Below, piece by piece: positions 22,845 to 35,460 of a stretch of DNA of 64,000 nt. The translations under genes and the position numbers were made by a program. Position 1 is the stretch's first letter. Every line of letters begins with the position of its first letter. The stretch comes from Sapria himalayana (Eukaryota > Streptophyta > Magnoliopsida > Malpighiales > Rafflesiaceae), in contig JAREIK010000728.1 of NCBI GenBank assembly GCA_029783825.1, positions 144,302 through 208,301 on the forward strand. Direction: 5' to 3'. The notes below the pieces were generated by a model. The model saw nothing but the letters and a program-made list of their open reading frames with translations. It made no database searches and was not told the origin of the DNA.

Positions 22845-22925
22845 ATAGACAACAGAGGGATTCGAACTCATGTACTCTACCTACAAAAACCATAACATAC
22901 TACTTAGTCACATGATTTTGATCAC
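22845..22925 (-). repeat. tRNA-related B-box motif, possible SINE fragment
   Basis: The minus strand reads GAGTTCGAATCCCTC, a perfect match to the tRNA B-box/T-arm sequence. About 50 bases upstream on that strand lies GTGACTAAGTAGTA, only loosely A-box-like. No cloverleaf can be drawn, so it is not a tRNA gene. A SINE fragment or other tRNA-derived repeat is the best guess. Confidence 0.3.
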
Positions 22926-23049
22926 CATAATGACAAATCAAAATATTTATATATGCATAGAAAATAAATATTACACATATATAAGTATACATAAATATAT
23001 CTAGATATATAAAAAAATATATAAATTGACAAAAATATAATTTAAGACT

Positions 23050-23823
23050 AAGAGGCTATTTGATAACGCACTTAAATTTTTCAATGGTTTGAAATTTTAA
23101 GTGTATTTGATAAAAAATATTGAGAGCTGAAAATTTAAAATTATAACTGAAATTTTATTGAAAATTTTAAGTAGGTAGAGACATACGTAATGTTAAAGGC
23201 TAGAAATTTTCAACAAAATTTTTTTAAAAAATTTACCAATTTATCTTTTTTTTTTCATTTCTTTTTCATTTTCTCATTCATGCTACAGTTTAATTTGTGA
23301 ATCTGTCTTCTCCTCCTCCTTTCTCCACCATCACAAACCCTAGCCCTAACCCTCTTTCATGATTAATTTGAGAGAGGAAATATCAAATCAACTAGTTGTT
23401 TATTAATTTTTATTTTTATATTAAAATTTTGAATAATTTTAAAGAGTTTACATTGTATTGGTTATTTTTTAAAACAATTTTATTTCTTTTTTAGATTTAT
23501 AATTTTGTTATGGATATATTTTTAGAGATTTTATTTTTTTTTTAATAATTAATAATTATATTGAAAAAAAAAATTTATTAAAAATTCTATTTATGTTGGA
23601 TAATATGCAATACAATGATAATAAGGGTAAATATGTAAAATACATCATTTTTAGCATTCAACATTTATAATTATCAAACAATATATTTATATTCAGCATT
23701 CAATTAATAATAATTTATCAAATAATTTTTCAATACAAATTCAACACTTATAAAATTCAGCTTTAATTTTTCAGCACTTATTTTTCAACAATTAATTTTT
23801 GCAGTTTTATCAAATGAGCCCTA
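23050..23823. mobile_element. MITE-like element with TTTGATAA ends
   Basis: The left end reads AGAGGCTATTTGATAA and the complement of the right end TAGGGCTCATTTGATAA, giving short inverted ends. The interior has further inverted material: AATTTTTCA-type words on both sides. No clear target duplication is seen. A run around 23334-23352 resembles telomere-box sequence (AAACCCTAG, CCCTAACCC). It carries no protein. Confidence 0.5.
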
Positions 23824-23869
23824 AATAGTTAAGATAAGATATGATTAATTATGATAATGATAATATATA

Positions 23870-24721
23870 TTCATGCATAAATATATACTATTGTATATCT
23901 ATATACACATCAATAAATATATATTTACATGTATATACATGGTAGTAGGTATGTCAATATATAATATATACATACTTAGACACCCACACACACGCGCACA
24001 CACACGCACACAACACAACACACACACACACACATCAATATAAAAAGTGTATTTCTATATAGATATTTTTAGTATTATATATAATCACATGTATGCTATA
24101 ATATATATGTATGTACTTAAAATAAAATACACACACACACATGCATATATATGTTTAAATATTATCTATATGTTGATATGTATGTATGCTTAAATGATTG
24201 CATATGCATATCCAATTGTATATATACATGTACCAACATATATACTACTATACATTTATGTACATATCAGTATGAATGTATTTATATGTATATACATAGT
24301 AGTAAGTATGCCTATATATATGCATCCTAATTAGACATTGTTGTAAATATATATAGACACATCAGTCTTAAAGTGTACACACACATGACATATTTAGTGT
24401 TGTATATAAATACTTGTATGTATGTACAATATGTATGTGTACTATATATGTATGACTATATATATTTATTGACACATATCTACTTGTGTGTGTGTGTGTG
24501 TTATATATATATATATCACAATATGTACGCCTATACATACTTATATACTACTATCTACATATAGATATGTATGTCTGTATAAATTATTATATATGCATAT
24601 AATTTACTATATATACATGCACATACATGTATACTATTGTGCATTTATATATACATCAATATATATATATATACGTATGTATGTATTTACATGTATATAC
24701 ATAATAGTAAGTATACCTATT
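23870..24721. repeat. Cryptic TATATACATG / CA-repeat array
   Basis: A long patchwork of TATATA, CATGTATATAC and CACACA words, including CACACA runs at 23981-24033 and 24131-24141 and a GTGTGT run at 24486-24500. Similar sequence recurs at 27030-27530, 33430-34300, 58160-58640 and 59225-60000. Translated frames rich in Tyr, Ile and Cys are artefacts of the repeats. Confidence 0.85.
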
Positions 24722-26850
24722 TACTACAAGAAAAGACAAAATTAGAAACGCCCCATTTCATTTCTAATTTCATCGCTAAAGTTGAATAGTGGCGGATATA
24801 AAAACAAAACGAATCCATTTCTATATTGCTCGTCTCTAAATTTTAGAAACCGATTACGTAATGGCATATCTATAAATAGCGATAGATATTTTCCATCACA
24901 AAATTTAGTGATAACAGATAGATCTTGGATTCTATCACTACTTTTGATATGTAAAAATTAGAAACATATAATCCATTTTTAAATCAGCGACAGATCATCA
25001 AAGAAACGCAAGAATCCATTTCTATTTAGAAATGAATTTAGAAATATAATTTTCCATCTATTGTCTCCAATAGGAATAAATTATATTTGTGTAGTTTTTG
25101 TATGTTGTATACTATATATAATTATATACATAAACTATATGACCCGCAACCAAATAAGCACATCTATATTTTATTCATCAAATAACATTCATATAACATC
25201 CACCATAGAATAAAATATCATATAACAAACATAAATGTCCATAAATTTGAAAATATAATTTATAGAGTAATTAAAAAAGATTAACACAAAACAAAAGCCA
25301 TAATTTCGGATGAAAAACATACGTTACAAAAAATTAATAACATATCACAAAAAACTAAGTCATTCTCTTGGTGAGTATTATCCTTTGGAGATCTAGGTGG
25401 ATTCTCTTCAGAATGATGAAAAATAGATGATGTCTCTACCAACTTGCACATAAATTTCACCATCTTCAAAATCTTCTGTTGTATATCTTTCCCTCTTTTA
25501 ATTCTTTCCACATCTTTTTTAATCTTTTCTCCTCTCTTTTCAATCTTTTAGCCTCTCTTTTTTTTAATTCTTTGAATTTTTTTTGCATCTCCTCATATTT
25601 TCATTGCAATGTATCATGGATATCCTGCATCTCCTCCTGCAACCTCTCATCAAACATGTTATTGTAATTGGAAGATGATGATGAAGAACTCCAAATAGAA
25701 CTTGAATAAAATATAGATGCATGGGTACTAAGACCATACACTCACCATTTTTTCCGCTCCACTCTGACAGCCTGAAGATAAATATGTACAACATCAATCT
25801 ATTGCGCCTCTGTAGAAGGATCTATTAATTGAGAAGTAATTGCCACCATATTTTCTATAGCTTCCTATAATTATTAAAATACAACATAACTCATCAATTA
25901 CTATATTAAATAAAATTATATACTAGCACAAGAAACTGTCCTCTCACTACTACAAATATTTTAAAAATAAAGTTAGTAATTATATTTATCGAGTTAATAA
26001 AAAATAAATCTTTAGTAATGGTAAAAAATATACTTGAGTTTATATTTTATTTATAATTAATGCCAAATAATCAATATTATAAAATTTATAAGTACAAATG
26101 AGAAATTCACATTTATATCATTTGAATGCTTGCCTACAAATGATCCACCATTTTTCTTGAAGCATTCACTTGAATACCTCAAAAGGTGTCAGAGGATGTC
26201 CCAACTCAGCCTCTTGAATGTAAATATTAGTTACTATTAAGGTACATCATTCATTATTACACATATATTATCCTTTGGATTATAAAAATTTAAACAATAA
26301 AAAAAATAAAAGACAAGTATACCAGATCTACCAAAATGTTGGCATGTTGCCTTTAAACCTCCAATATGTTTTGAATGTCCTGATTCTTCACCTGCTTTTT
26401 CTGATAAATTATTGTGTAAGGCCACTTGGGACAAGGCCTTGAACTCCTTGCTATTCTAGTATTTTTACCATTTTATCCAAATACTAAGTGGGGACACTAT
26501 TAATCTTTGCATCTTTACCATAATTTTTTCTCCATTTGCCAAGCTTATCATTATATCTCACACTTATCATATATTTCTATGTATCTTTCACCGATACCAC
26601 CAAAGTATTATTGTTTTTGAATTTTTTCCGAAAAAACCAAATAAAAAATAATACATTATAATGCATACTATACCAAATTGAAAAATAAGTAAATGGATGA
26701 AAGATGAACCTCAATTTTTTTTCCAATATAATTTTTTCATACTTAGGGGCACCTTTCTCTACTTTATATTCTCCATAACTAATTTCTCCTTAAATATCTT
26801 CTTGATTGTATGAGAATCAGAAGGAATAAACCTGTAGGTATCATACAATT
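24722..26850 (-). mobile_element. CACTA (En/Spm) transposon relic, 3' portion
   Basis: At 24722 the sequence TACTACAAGAAAA is a one-base variant of the CACTACAAGAAAA end of plant CACTA elements. It is followed by about 350 bp of repeated subterminal words (AATCCATTTCTA, GAAACG, GCGATAGAT). Going inward on the minus strand, 25500-25720 reads a coiled-coil tail (MFDERLQEEMQDIHDTLQ, then Lys/Arg/Glu-rich). The block at 26340-26440 reads LSEKAGEESGHSKHIGG, and about 26700-26820 reads TIKKIFKEKLVMENIK. These match in order the plant transposase (Ptta/En/Spm, Transposase_24) region. Many stops are present. I did not find the other terminus, so the upper limit is where readable similarity ends. Confidence 0.65.
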
Positions 26851-27029
26851 ATCACACACATATACATATAAACAAAATACACATTTTTTGTTGTTACTAA
26901 ATTAAAATTTATTTTTAATATTATAAATGATAATGTTAAATATGTAGCAATCATATGTTGTTATTATTATAAAATACTATTTTTAATATGATAAATGATA
27001 ATGTTCAATAAGTTAAAATCTTCACATAC
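26851..27029. other. AT-rich flank, CACTA right limit not visible
   Basis: No terminal repeat complementary to the left CACTA end was seen here or in the following microsatellite region. Confidence 0.4.
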
Positions 27030-27320
27030 ATATGCATTTATATGCTTATACTATTATCTATATGTAGATATTTATATATACAAACTTAGATACTACTATT
27101 TACACACACACACACACACACACAATAATCTAAATAAGTATTTATATATATAGACATATTTAATGTTTTATATATTCATGTATACTATAGTTTATGTATA
27201 CAAAACTGTATATGCCTATATATACATGTATATTACTATATATTTATATATACAACACTACATGTAAATATATAATAGCATGCATGGCTACACACACACA
27301 CACACACAGATAGATAGATT

Positions 27321-27357
<37 letters not shown>

Positions 27358-27411
27358 AATATATGATTATATATTATTGTGTATTGTTATGTGCATGTGT
27401 GTGTGTGTGTG

Positions 27412-27456
<45 letters not shown>

Positions 27457-27535
27457 CAAGATACTCACGGACACACATATACAATAATAAATATGCTTTT
27501 AAGTATACATATACTTTATAGGCATATTTACTATA
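27030..27535. repeat. CA/TG/TA microsatellite cluster
   Basis: CA runs at about 27104-27123 and 27291-27308, a TA run at 27328-27352, and TG runs at 27395-27411 and 27420-27453 alternate with TATACATG-type words of the same family as 23870-24721. Confidence 0.9.
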
Positions 27536-29239
27536 CATAATAGCATGAAGGTGAACAATTAATTAAGAGTAATGAAGGGTTAATTGACTACAAAATTAAT
27601 CATACAAAATTCATTATTGTGCATCATAACATCATTTTCTACTCACTTGTTAGTCAATTTGTGTCAAAATGAATACTTAGTTATATTTTGTCAACCTTTA
27701 CTCCATAATGAAATTTAATCATTTTAATTTGCTTTCACTTCAAGATGATGAATTTGTGGCCAAGAAATTATGTTCTGCATTATCATATTTATCTAACTCC
27801 ACTTGTTGATGCAATTAAAGTGTTTCAAAGAATAATGTATAGTAAATATGGAACTGAGTGTTCTTAATCATTTGGATCTACACATGAGTTATCTCAGAAA
27901 GATAATGATATTATGGGGGTTAGCCAAATATTCTCTAGTAAAAATAATTTTTATGATGCTATTTACTTAATATCCATTTTTTGGAAGATTCAAAAATATA
28001 TTTAAGTAAAGTTATAATAATCTACAATTATGATAACTTTACTTAAATATTGTTAGTATATATTGTTATTATATATTTTTCATAATCTTTACAAGCATTC
28101 TTTGGAGTATGTTATTGTACATGTGCTTGTTGTTCAACCTACTAGGTCAGTTTTCTTATTAATAATATTATTCAATAAACTTCTAATTATTCATCATGAC
28201 AAACATGTAACAATTTTATAAGACTTCATAATCTGCAATTATCCTATTACTTTTGATGTGTAAACACATTGTTGTAACAAATCTGGGATGTATTGTGGAG
28301 TTAATTCATTTAGATGATTGATAGTATATATTGTTATTATCCTATTACTTTAGATGATTGTTAGTATATATTGTTATGCATTTTCTATATCTATTCAAAT
28401 TTTTACAGTATTGTTAGGCTATTATTGCTATCGATTCATCATATCTGAGTGGCCCTTATGGTGGGGCTCTTTTCACTTCCATAACATATCATGTTAATAT
28501 TTATATATTTTCTTTAACATTGGGGTGACCCTTATTATATATTTTCTTTTCTCTTCCATAACATAACATATCATGCTAATATTTATATATGAGTGGTCCT
28601 TATTGGATAATTATGAAGATTGATTTTGATTTTTAGAAAATTTAATGAAAATTATTACTGATAGAGTTGTTGTCATTATATTTGACAGATACCCAACTTT
28701 TTTCCTTGTTGTTCCATAATTATTTGTTATGAAAAATCATGTTTATTATTATTACCTCTAAAAAAAATAAATTTAGTAGTATTTAGAGTAAACACAATAC
28801 TAAAAGGGATAAAGTGGAAGAAAACTACTCAAAACTATTTTGATATAATTGAATCATGATTATAATGTATGTTTGGTAGAACTAAGAAGATTCAATGAAA
28901 CTATACCAATTTAGGCCGAATCAAATAAACTTGAACATTGTGCAATATCTATGTTCCCAATGAAAATATGTGTTAAAATGACAACTAATCTTATGGAGTC
29001 TTCAATGCTTAGATTCATGTTGAACATCACCATTCAACATGTAGTAATCCAATGTAGCACACAACAAAGTTAGGTGCTATGTTGATTAAGTAAAATCAAA
29101 TTCACTCGTTTGGAAGAAAATCAATAACGCTAAAACTAAAGAACAAGTAACATCTAACATTGTTAAATGTCAGTTATTACTAGTGTCTTAGTTATTACCA
29201 ATGCAAAAATATTAAACTTAGGATATTAATAAAAGTTGA
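27536..29239. other. AT-rich stretch, nothing recognised
   Basis: I could not support a gene or repeat. A short sequence (ATTGTTAGTATATATTGTTATTATCC-like) occurs two or three times between 28050 and 28370. The end of this stretch may hold the decayed start of the RTE element. Confidence 0.45.
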
Positions 29240-29745
29240 AGTTGAAAGGTTAGAAATCTACAAGATTGATGGTTATAAGCTCTGCTATATGTTGACAAGA
29301 AGACAGATATAATTGATATTGGAATACTTATGGATGAAGATTTAAAAGATAATGTTGTAGAAGTCTAGAGAACTAGTGATATACTTATAAAAATCAAAAT
29401 AATAATCAATAAAGAGATCCTAAACGTAATAAGTGTTTGAGCTCCACAAATAGGACCCAGTAAAAAAATAAATAAAAATTCTTGGGAAGATGCAAATGGA
29501 TCATTATAAGGTGTACCAAGAGAAGAAATGATTATAATTGCTAGAGACTTAAATGGGCATGCAAGAGTAAATAATAAGAGTTATGAGAAACATCATCAAT
29601 GATATGAGTTTGGAGAAAGAAATGGAATGAAGAGACCAATTTTAGATTTTGCTTAAACTTATTGTCTTCTTATAGCTAATACCTACTTTAGGAAGAGAGA
29701 GAAATACATGGTGACCTTTAAAAGTAATTCTAATTGGAGTTAAAT
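29240..29745 (+). pseudogene. RTE-clade LINE relic, endonuclease part
   Basis: The plus strand reads the AP-endonuclease half of a plant RTE-type LINE. In order: a GYKLCYMLTRR block, VISAPQIGPS-like (family SAYAPQVG), an ARDLNGHAR block (family GGDLNGHVG), YEFGERN, ILDFA, IANTYFRKRE and VTFKSNSNW. Stops and small shifts occur every 30-60 codons. The reading stops at SNW exactly at a hAT insertion and continues after it as SQINFFLIRRD. This is an old, inactive copy. Confidence 0.78.
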
Positions 29746-30393
29746 TGGAGGTGTCAAATGGGTTGCCCCAGGCATGGTTCGTGCTATGCTAGGCTAACAT
29801 GAGCCATGCCTTATGCCAAAATAGGCATGACCCATGTGCCTGGTCCAGTGGCATGGTAAACTGACCTGGGTGACCACCCAATAGGGGTCTCGCCAGGTGT
29901 GATGGATGCAATAGTATTTTTTAAACAGTTAGACTCGACTCCAACCCCATGCCCAAGATAGATGGGGGGGGATGTGTGAGGAGTTAAAAATTAGACTGCC
30001 CCTTCCCATTGTGTGGTCTAATTATTTTTTGCATCATGCGAAAGAATCCCATTCCCATCAATCATGCATGATGGGCGCATTAAATTTTTTTTTAAACAGT
30101 TAGACTCCGACCCCATGCCCAAGATGGGGTGGGGTAAAAAATTAGACTGCCCCTTCACACAACACAGTCTAATTATTTTAAAAGATTAGCCATGTGGTCG
30201 ATGGGATTTTTTTGCATCACGTGAAAGAATCTCATTCCCATCGGTCCGACATAAGTGTGCAGCACTACCATGCCACCATGCCATGCTAGGTTGATGGACC
30301 GAGCCACCATGCCATGCTAGGCCAATAGACCGAGCCACCATGCCATGCCTCTATAAACTAGGCCGTGCTGGTATGACCCATTTGACACTTCTA
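29746..30393. mobile_element. GC-rich hAT derivative inside the RTE LINE, 648 bp
   Basis: The ends are TGGAGGTGTCAAATGGG and, on the complement of the right side, TAGAAGTGTCAAATGGG. Flanks AGTTAAAT (29738-29745) and AGTCAAAT (30394-30401) form a 7-of-8 target duplication. Excision in silico restores a continuous LINE frame (SNW then SQINFF), which confirms the boundaries. Inside, a segment containing CCCCATGCCCAAGATGG and the word ATTAGACTGCCCCTTC is present twice (about 29945-30010 and 30110-30160), an internal duplication of roughly 165 bp. Confidence 0.9.
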
Positions 30394-32060
30394 AGTCAAA
30401 TAAACTTTTTTCTCATTAGGAGAGATAATAAAATATTATGAAAAGACTTTAAAGTAATACAATGTGAGAGTCTAATCACTCAAAATATATTAGTCTTAAT
30501 TGATCTACATCTTGGAAAGTACAATCAAAGAGAGACTTCATATAAGTGTCTAAAAAGTGGTGGAACCCTAAACAAGAAATGATAAGTATTTTAAGGAAAA
30601 AGTTACATAACAAAGTTAATTGGTCTTTGAATGTAGATACAAATACTATGTGAAATGAAGTAACAAAATGTATAAAAAAGAGAATCTAAAGAGAATATAG
30701 GTATGTATAAAGGAAATATTTACTCGCATAGAGAAACCGAGTGGTGGAGACCCGAGTTTGAACAAATTATAAAGGAGAAACAAAATTATTTTAAAGAAAC
30801 AGAGAAAAACAAAAATAAATATACTATGAAGTTGTATAAGGAGGAAAAAAGAAAGTTAAAAGAGTGGTGAGTGAAATATAGTTTAAGGCATATGTTGAGT
30901 TGTATGAAAATAAAAAATTTAAAAAGGTAGAAATGATATTTATCATTAGCATGAGAGAGAATAGCGAGATAAAGTATATTAAAAATGAATATAATCAAAT
31001 CATAATAAAATATGAAGAAGTCAAAGATTTGGAAAATATATTTTCATAATCTTTTAAATAAGTTCATAAATTTAAATTTGAATATCAAGGGTCGTAATGG
31101 ACTAAACAACTTGAGATATATAAGAAAGATAAATCCATAGAGGTTTGAGAAGCTCTAAAGAAATTGAATACACAAAAAATTCCTAGGGCCTGATGATATC
31201 TTTATTGAAGTTTGGAGAGTCATGAGAGAGAAAGACATGATATGACTAGTTAGATATTTTAATAAGATCATGATGACCAAAAAGATACCAAATGGATAAA
31301 GACAAAATATTATAATTTTTATTTATAAGAATATGAGAGATATCTAAGATTATAATAACTAATATGGTATTACATTTATTAATCATACTATGAATCTTTG
31401 AGAAAAAGTAATTAACCATAAACTAAGATGAGAAACAGGGATTTCAGAGAATCAATTTGGATTTATGCTAGGTAGGTCTACTATGGAGGCTATCTACTTA
31501 GTAATGCAATTAATTAAAAAATATGAAGAAATAAGAATGTCTTATGCATGATATTTATTGATTTAGATAAAAAATTTGATAGCCCCAAGAGACTTAATTT
31601 GATGGGTATTATGCAAGAAATGAGTTTTAAATATCTATATCGAATTAATCAAAGATATCTTTGAGGGAATGATATCTAAAGTTAGATTGGTCTAAGGTAT
31701 CAATTAAGAGTTTCAAATATGATTAGACATCCCTTAGTGTATATTATCTGCAAATGATATATTCTTGGTTGATGAGACTAAAAAAAGTTATATAGGAAAC
31801 AAACAAATTTGAGGGTTTCACTTGAGTCTAAGGGGTTTAGAATTAGTCATATTAAGATGAAGTATGTAAAATGTGAGTCTAATTATATGTAGAGTGATAA
31901 TAATACTGTAATAAAGATAGGAAATTAAGAAGTATAAAATATTGATAATTTCAAGTATATAGACACTATTTTAAATAAAAATGGTGAGATTAATAAGAAT
32001 GTATCACATTTACATATGATAAAGGTTAGATGGACCAAATGGACAGATATAATATTGAGT
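30394..32060 (+). pseudogene. RTE-clade LINE relic, reverse transcriptase part
   Basis: This continues the endonuclease part after the hAT derivative. It begins SQINFFLIRRD, then shows a decayed linker. The reverse transcriptase core follows at about 31180-31800: a weak PDD-like block near 31188, ENQFGFMLGRSTMEAI (family NQFGFMPGRSTMEAI), a LIDLEK-like YLLI*IKN region, VPR-like APRDLI, and a degraded FADD region near 31745-31775. The C-terminal SKGF and NFKYI blocks and VRWTKWTD complete the order. More than twenty stops are present, and no poly(A) tail or target duplication was identified. Confidence 0.75.
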
Positions 32061-32585
32061 GATCAAGAAATAATATATTCAATTGTTTTTTTTCTCATTC
32101 CTTCAAAGAGATTAAGGATGATCGATCTAGATTTCTCAGGTACTTATTTCAAGGCAAGTAGAATTTTCAAAGGAATCCCATGTTAATATTACTTTATTCT
32201 AATCTCTCATGGGGATAAGGCAGATCAAGGGTGAGCTGATGAATTGGAAGTAAAAATTAATTCATTTAATTCTAGTCACTTTTCGAGATCAGATAGATTA
32301 AGAGGGAGCTTATGTATTGCAAGTAGAAGTTATGATTTTTACTTCAGCCACTTCAAGGGATCTGCTAGATTTAGGAGGAACTTATGGTTCAGAAGGAAAA
32401 GAAGAGTCTCGAGAAATAAATAAATAAAATCAAATTTTTAGGAAAAGTTAAATTTTCAAAAAGTTATTTCTCGTGTGAGGAACAAGTATTAGTTTTGGGA
32501 TTCTCAGGGTTGAACTCTCTATGATAGTTTTAAAATTTAAATCAAGGACTTGTCTCGGTCTGTCCAAATAGGGAAGAGGAGGAGA
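32061..32585. other. Spacer with imperfect tandem repeats of about 72 bp
   Basis: Between about 32215 and 32400 a unit containing GCAGATCAAGGGTGAGCT / ATAGATTAAGAGGGAGCT / GCTAGATTTAGGAGGAACT recurs two and a half times. No coding frame is recognised. Confidence 0.6.
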
Positions 32586-33430
32586 TTGTGAGGTATGTTC
32601 AAATTAGATAGATTAGATTGATTTTGTTTTGATTTAAATTTAGATATTTTTGTTTGGTCTTATTTTAAAAATTAATTTAATTTAAATGAGAGTGTGAGTG
32701 GTCTCATTTAAAGTGAGTGCTATTAACAATTAAAATATAACATTATTTTTTTTTTGTATTAAAACATTTTTGAAAAAGAAAATAACATTGAAGAGTAAGG
32801 AATCATGCACATGATGGGTTTATCGGGGGCATGTGCATGTTCTCAAAAAGAAGGGAAAAATTCATTATTTTTGGGAAGGAAAAATAATATAGCTACCAAT
32901 CATGTATGACTACCATGGTGTGCTTGTCAGCATGGATGGCATGGAGGCCATGGCAAACATGGCTTCCATGGTAGACACAATTGCCATGGCATGGCTACTA
33001 GCATGGCTGGTCATGTGTGGGTGGTGGTGCACATGACTGTGTAGGATTGAGTGGGCGACTGGTGTGCGTGAAAAGATAAAAAGATAGCCCATAAAATGGG
33101 CTGTTAGATTTTTATGCAGAAATGGGGCTATCCCCTTCCCCCTTTGATTCCGTAAGTTTTTTTTTTTTTAAAAAAACCTTATTGAAGATTTTTCCCAAAA
33201 ACCATCTTTAACGTTTGAATAGGACAACCCTATTTTGGGAGTAGGCTACCCCTATGTGTGATAGGATACTCTTCTTCTAATCTTCTTCCGTCTATGAGGG
33301 CTTACTTGATATTCATGCGGTATTCATGTAGTGTTCTTGCGGAAGACAATATTATGTTGGAAACACAAATGGATGCTCAGGTGTTTAGATTCCAATTTAA
33401 CTGTAAAGTGTGAGCTTGCAACTATTATAA
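32586..33430. repeat. Possible LTR remnant
   Basis: The purine run AGGGAAGAGGAGGAGAT immediately before TGTGAGG at about 32587 resembles a polypurine tract followed by an LTR start. The following 800 bp is non-coding, with a CATGG-rich palindromic patch at 32915-33015. I could not find a second copy or a matching internal region in the window, so this is only a candidate. Confidence 0.3.
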
Positions 33431-33806
33431 TTTGGGTTGTTAATTAGGTTTGATATTGTTTGTATATGAATGTATATATATAGTCTATCATTTTAGGCAT
33501 ATTTTATATATGAATATATATATATATATATATATATTGTAACATTCCAAGACCATTCTTGATTTTGGGATGCATCTCAGTTGGTCTTAAACAACTTATT
33601 GATAAATACATGTTTATGATTGTTTGTGTGTGTGGGTATCATGTGCTGTATATATTGTAACAATTTACCTAGTGCATGACGCACACACTTTTAGACAATA
33701 GTATATATGTAGATACTATATTTATATACAATTATTGACACATTAAAATAGTATTGGTATAAATAGCATACATACACATTAAAATAGTAATATATTTGTA
33801 TATACA

Positions 33807-33838
<32 letters not shown>

Positions 33839-34304
33839 TTATATATATATATACTATTATATATATATATATCATGCATATACACACACTATTTATTTAC
33901 ATGTATATATTCCCTTTCATTGATATGTCTAGATAGATGTGTATATATACATATATTTATTATATAATGTAATTATGTGTTTACACACATGCAAATTTAC
34001 ATATCAAGATAGGTGAACATATATACTACACATATATACTATATTGAAAATATAATATATCTAGATAGATGTGCATATATATGTTTATATATAATAGTAT
34101 ATGTATATGGCAATATATGTATATATGCTTCCATATATGTATGTGACAATATATGTGTATGGCCATATAAGTATATAATATTTTTATATACATACATCTA
34201 TATATACACCATCTATATACATGTATATACTATTAGGGGTTATCTTGGAATCTTCTATACATACCATCTTTATACATGTGTACATACATCCAAATAGTTG
34301 GTTC
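33431..34304. repeat. TA/TG microsatellite-rich array flanking the copia element
   Basis: It contains TA runs (33515-33537), a TG run (33818-33838) and TATATACATGTATATAC words. The part from about 33905 onward resembles in order the sequence at 58170-58330 on the other side of the copia element (TTGATATxTCTAGA, GTAATxxTATGTxTT, ATTTCAAGA-GGTGA, ATATATCTAGAT). The first ~110 bp of the left LTR seem to be replaced by this array. Confidence 0.8.
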
Positions 34305-35460
34305 AAATATAGTAAAATACCTCATCCACATTGAAAAATCCTTGTTCCAAAATCTCATGCATCTACAACTATCCATAAAAGTAGGCCCTCATGGAAACTA
34401 AGAGGGAGATGAGTGTGCAAGGGTGCTGGCACATAGTCGAGTCTCTTGGAAACCCTAGCCATCTCTTTCTATTTTAAATGGATGGTCTTCATTTCATTAA
34501 ATAAATATTTCTTGAGTCTTAAATATAAATTATAAGCCCAAGAATTAGTTTCAGGCTCATTCTAATGTGCATGATCATGTAGCTTGACATAATATTGATA
34601 GTGGTCTCAAAACTCATTTTGAGCTTATGGATTAATAGCTTAGGTCTCATAAGGCATATGACCACCCTAATTATATGAATACCAATAGTCAGATATAATC
34701 TAATTCATACTAAATATTACAGTTTATTTGTCTCATGATATCCTAACTGAACATACGACATGGAATAAATCAACACTATAAAGTTCAATTATGTAATTTC
34801 GTGATCTCCATGTGAACTTATAATACAAATAATATTAATATTCTTATTAATTAATTTGAGCACGACTAGGCAATTTTAGTCTCACATGTTGAGGAGCTCA
34901 TGGATATCTTTATAAAAAGAGGGCCAAACCCCTTTCATCCACTTGTGTCTCGCTACATGATTTCTTTCATGTCTAACTATAACTTTTATTACCACCCTAT
35001 TATAAATAATGTTAAATTATGTGAAAACATAAAGCTCCTAAAGTAGAGACCTATGGTGGTGCTAGGTCAAAAGATAAAAAAGATATTACATACATGTGAC
35101 TTAATCCATGTAGTATTCTTATGATGAGTTGGTCAAGTATAACATTCACTAATATATACTTATGAGTTGACTTATTATCACATATCCATGATCAGTAGAA
35201 CATGATCATCAATGATACTCTATACTAATCTTAATTCATTATTTCTCCATCAATAATAAATGATCATGGATAATTTAGAATAGCATTCTATGTCAAGTTC
35301 AGAGTTCTACTATCAAGTCATATATTTAATGACCAAGAGTGAAATCAACTATTCATGTAGTAAATTACCAAATTAGAAATGCGAGATGATATTGAAAATG
35401 CACTTTTATTATTGAAATCTAAAAGTATTAACAATGACACCATTATTATAGGGCATATCA
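34305..35460 (-). repeat. Copia 3' LTR (truncated at its outer end)
   Basis: Aligns in order with 57000-58150. Shared blocks include GGAAACTAAGAGGGAGAT / GAAACTAAGATGGAGAT, AACCCTAGCCATCTCT / GCTATATCCATCTCT, TCATTTTGAGC, TAATTATATGAAT, GACTTATTATCACATAT / GACTTAATAGCACATAT and the inner end GGCATATCA. Divergence is high, so the insertion is old. Confidence 0.88.

Noticed and set aside
22845..22925. A possible tRNA gene on the minus strand
   Set aside because: Only the B-box/T-arm motif fits; no acceptor, D or anticodon stem can be formed.
25086..25096. TTTGTGTAGT as the right end of a 375-bp CACTA derivative
   Set aside because: The flanking three bases do not match the left side, and the sequence lacks the CTTGTAG core, so it was not used as a boundary.
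32910..33092. A His/Ser/Met-rich 60-codon frame on the minus strand
   Set aside because: It comes from a CATGG-rich palindromic patch and lacks any domain.
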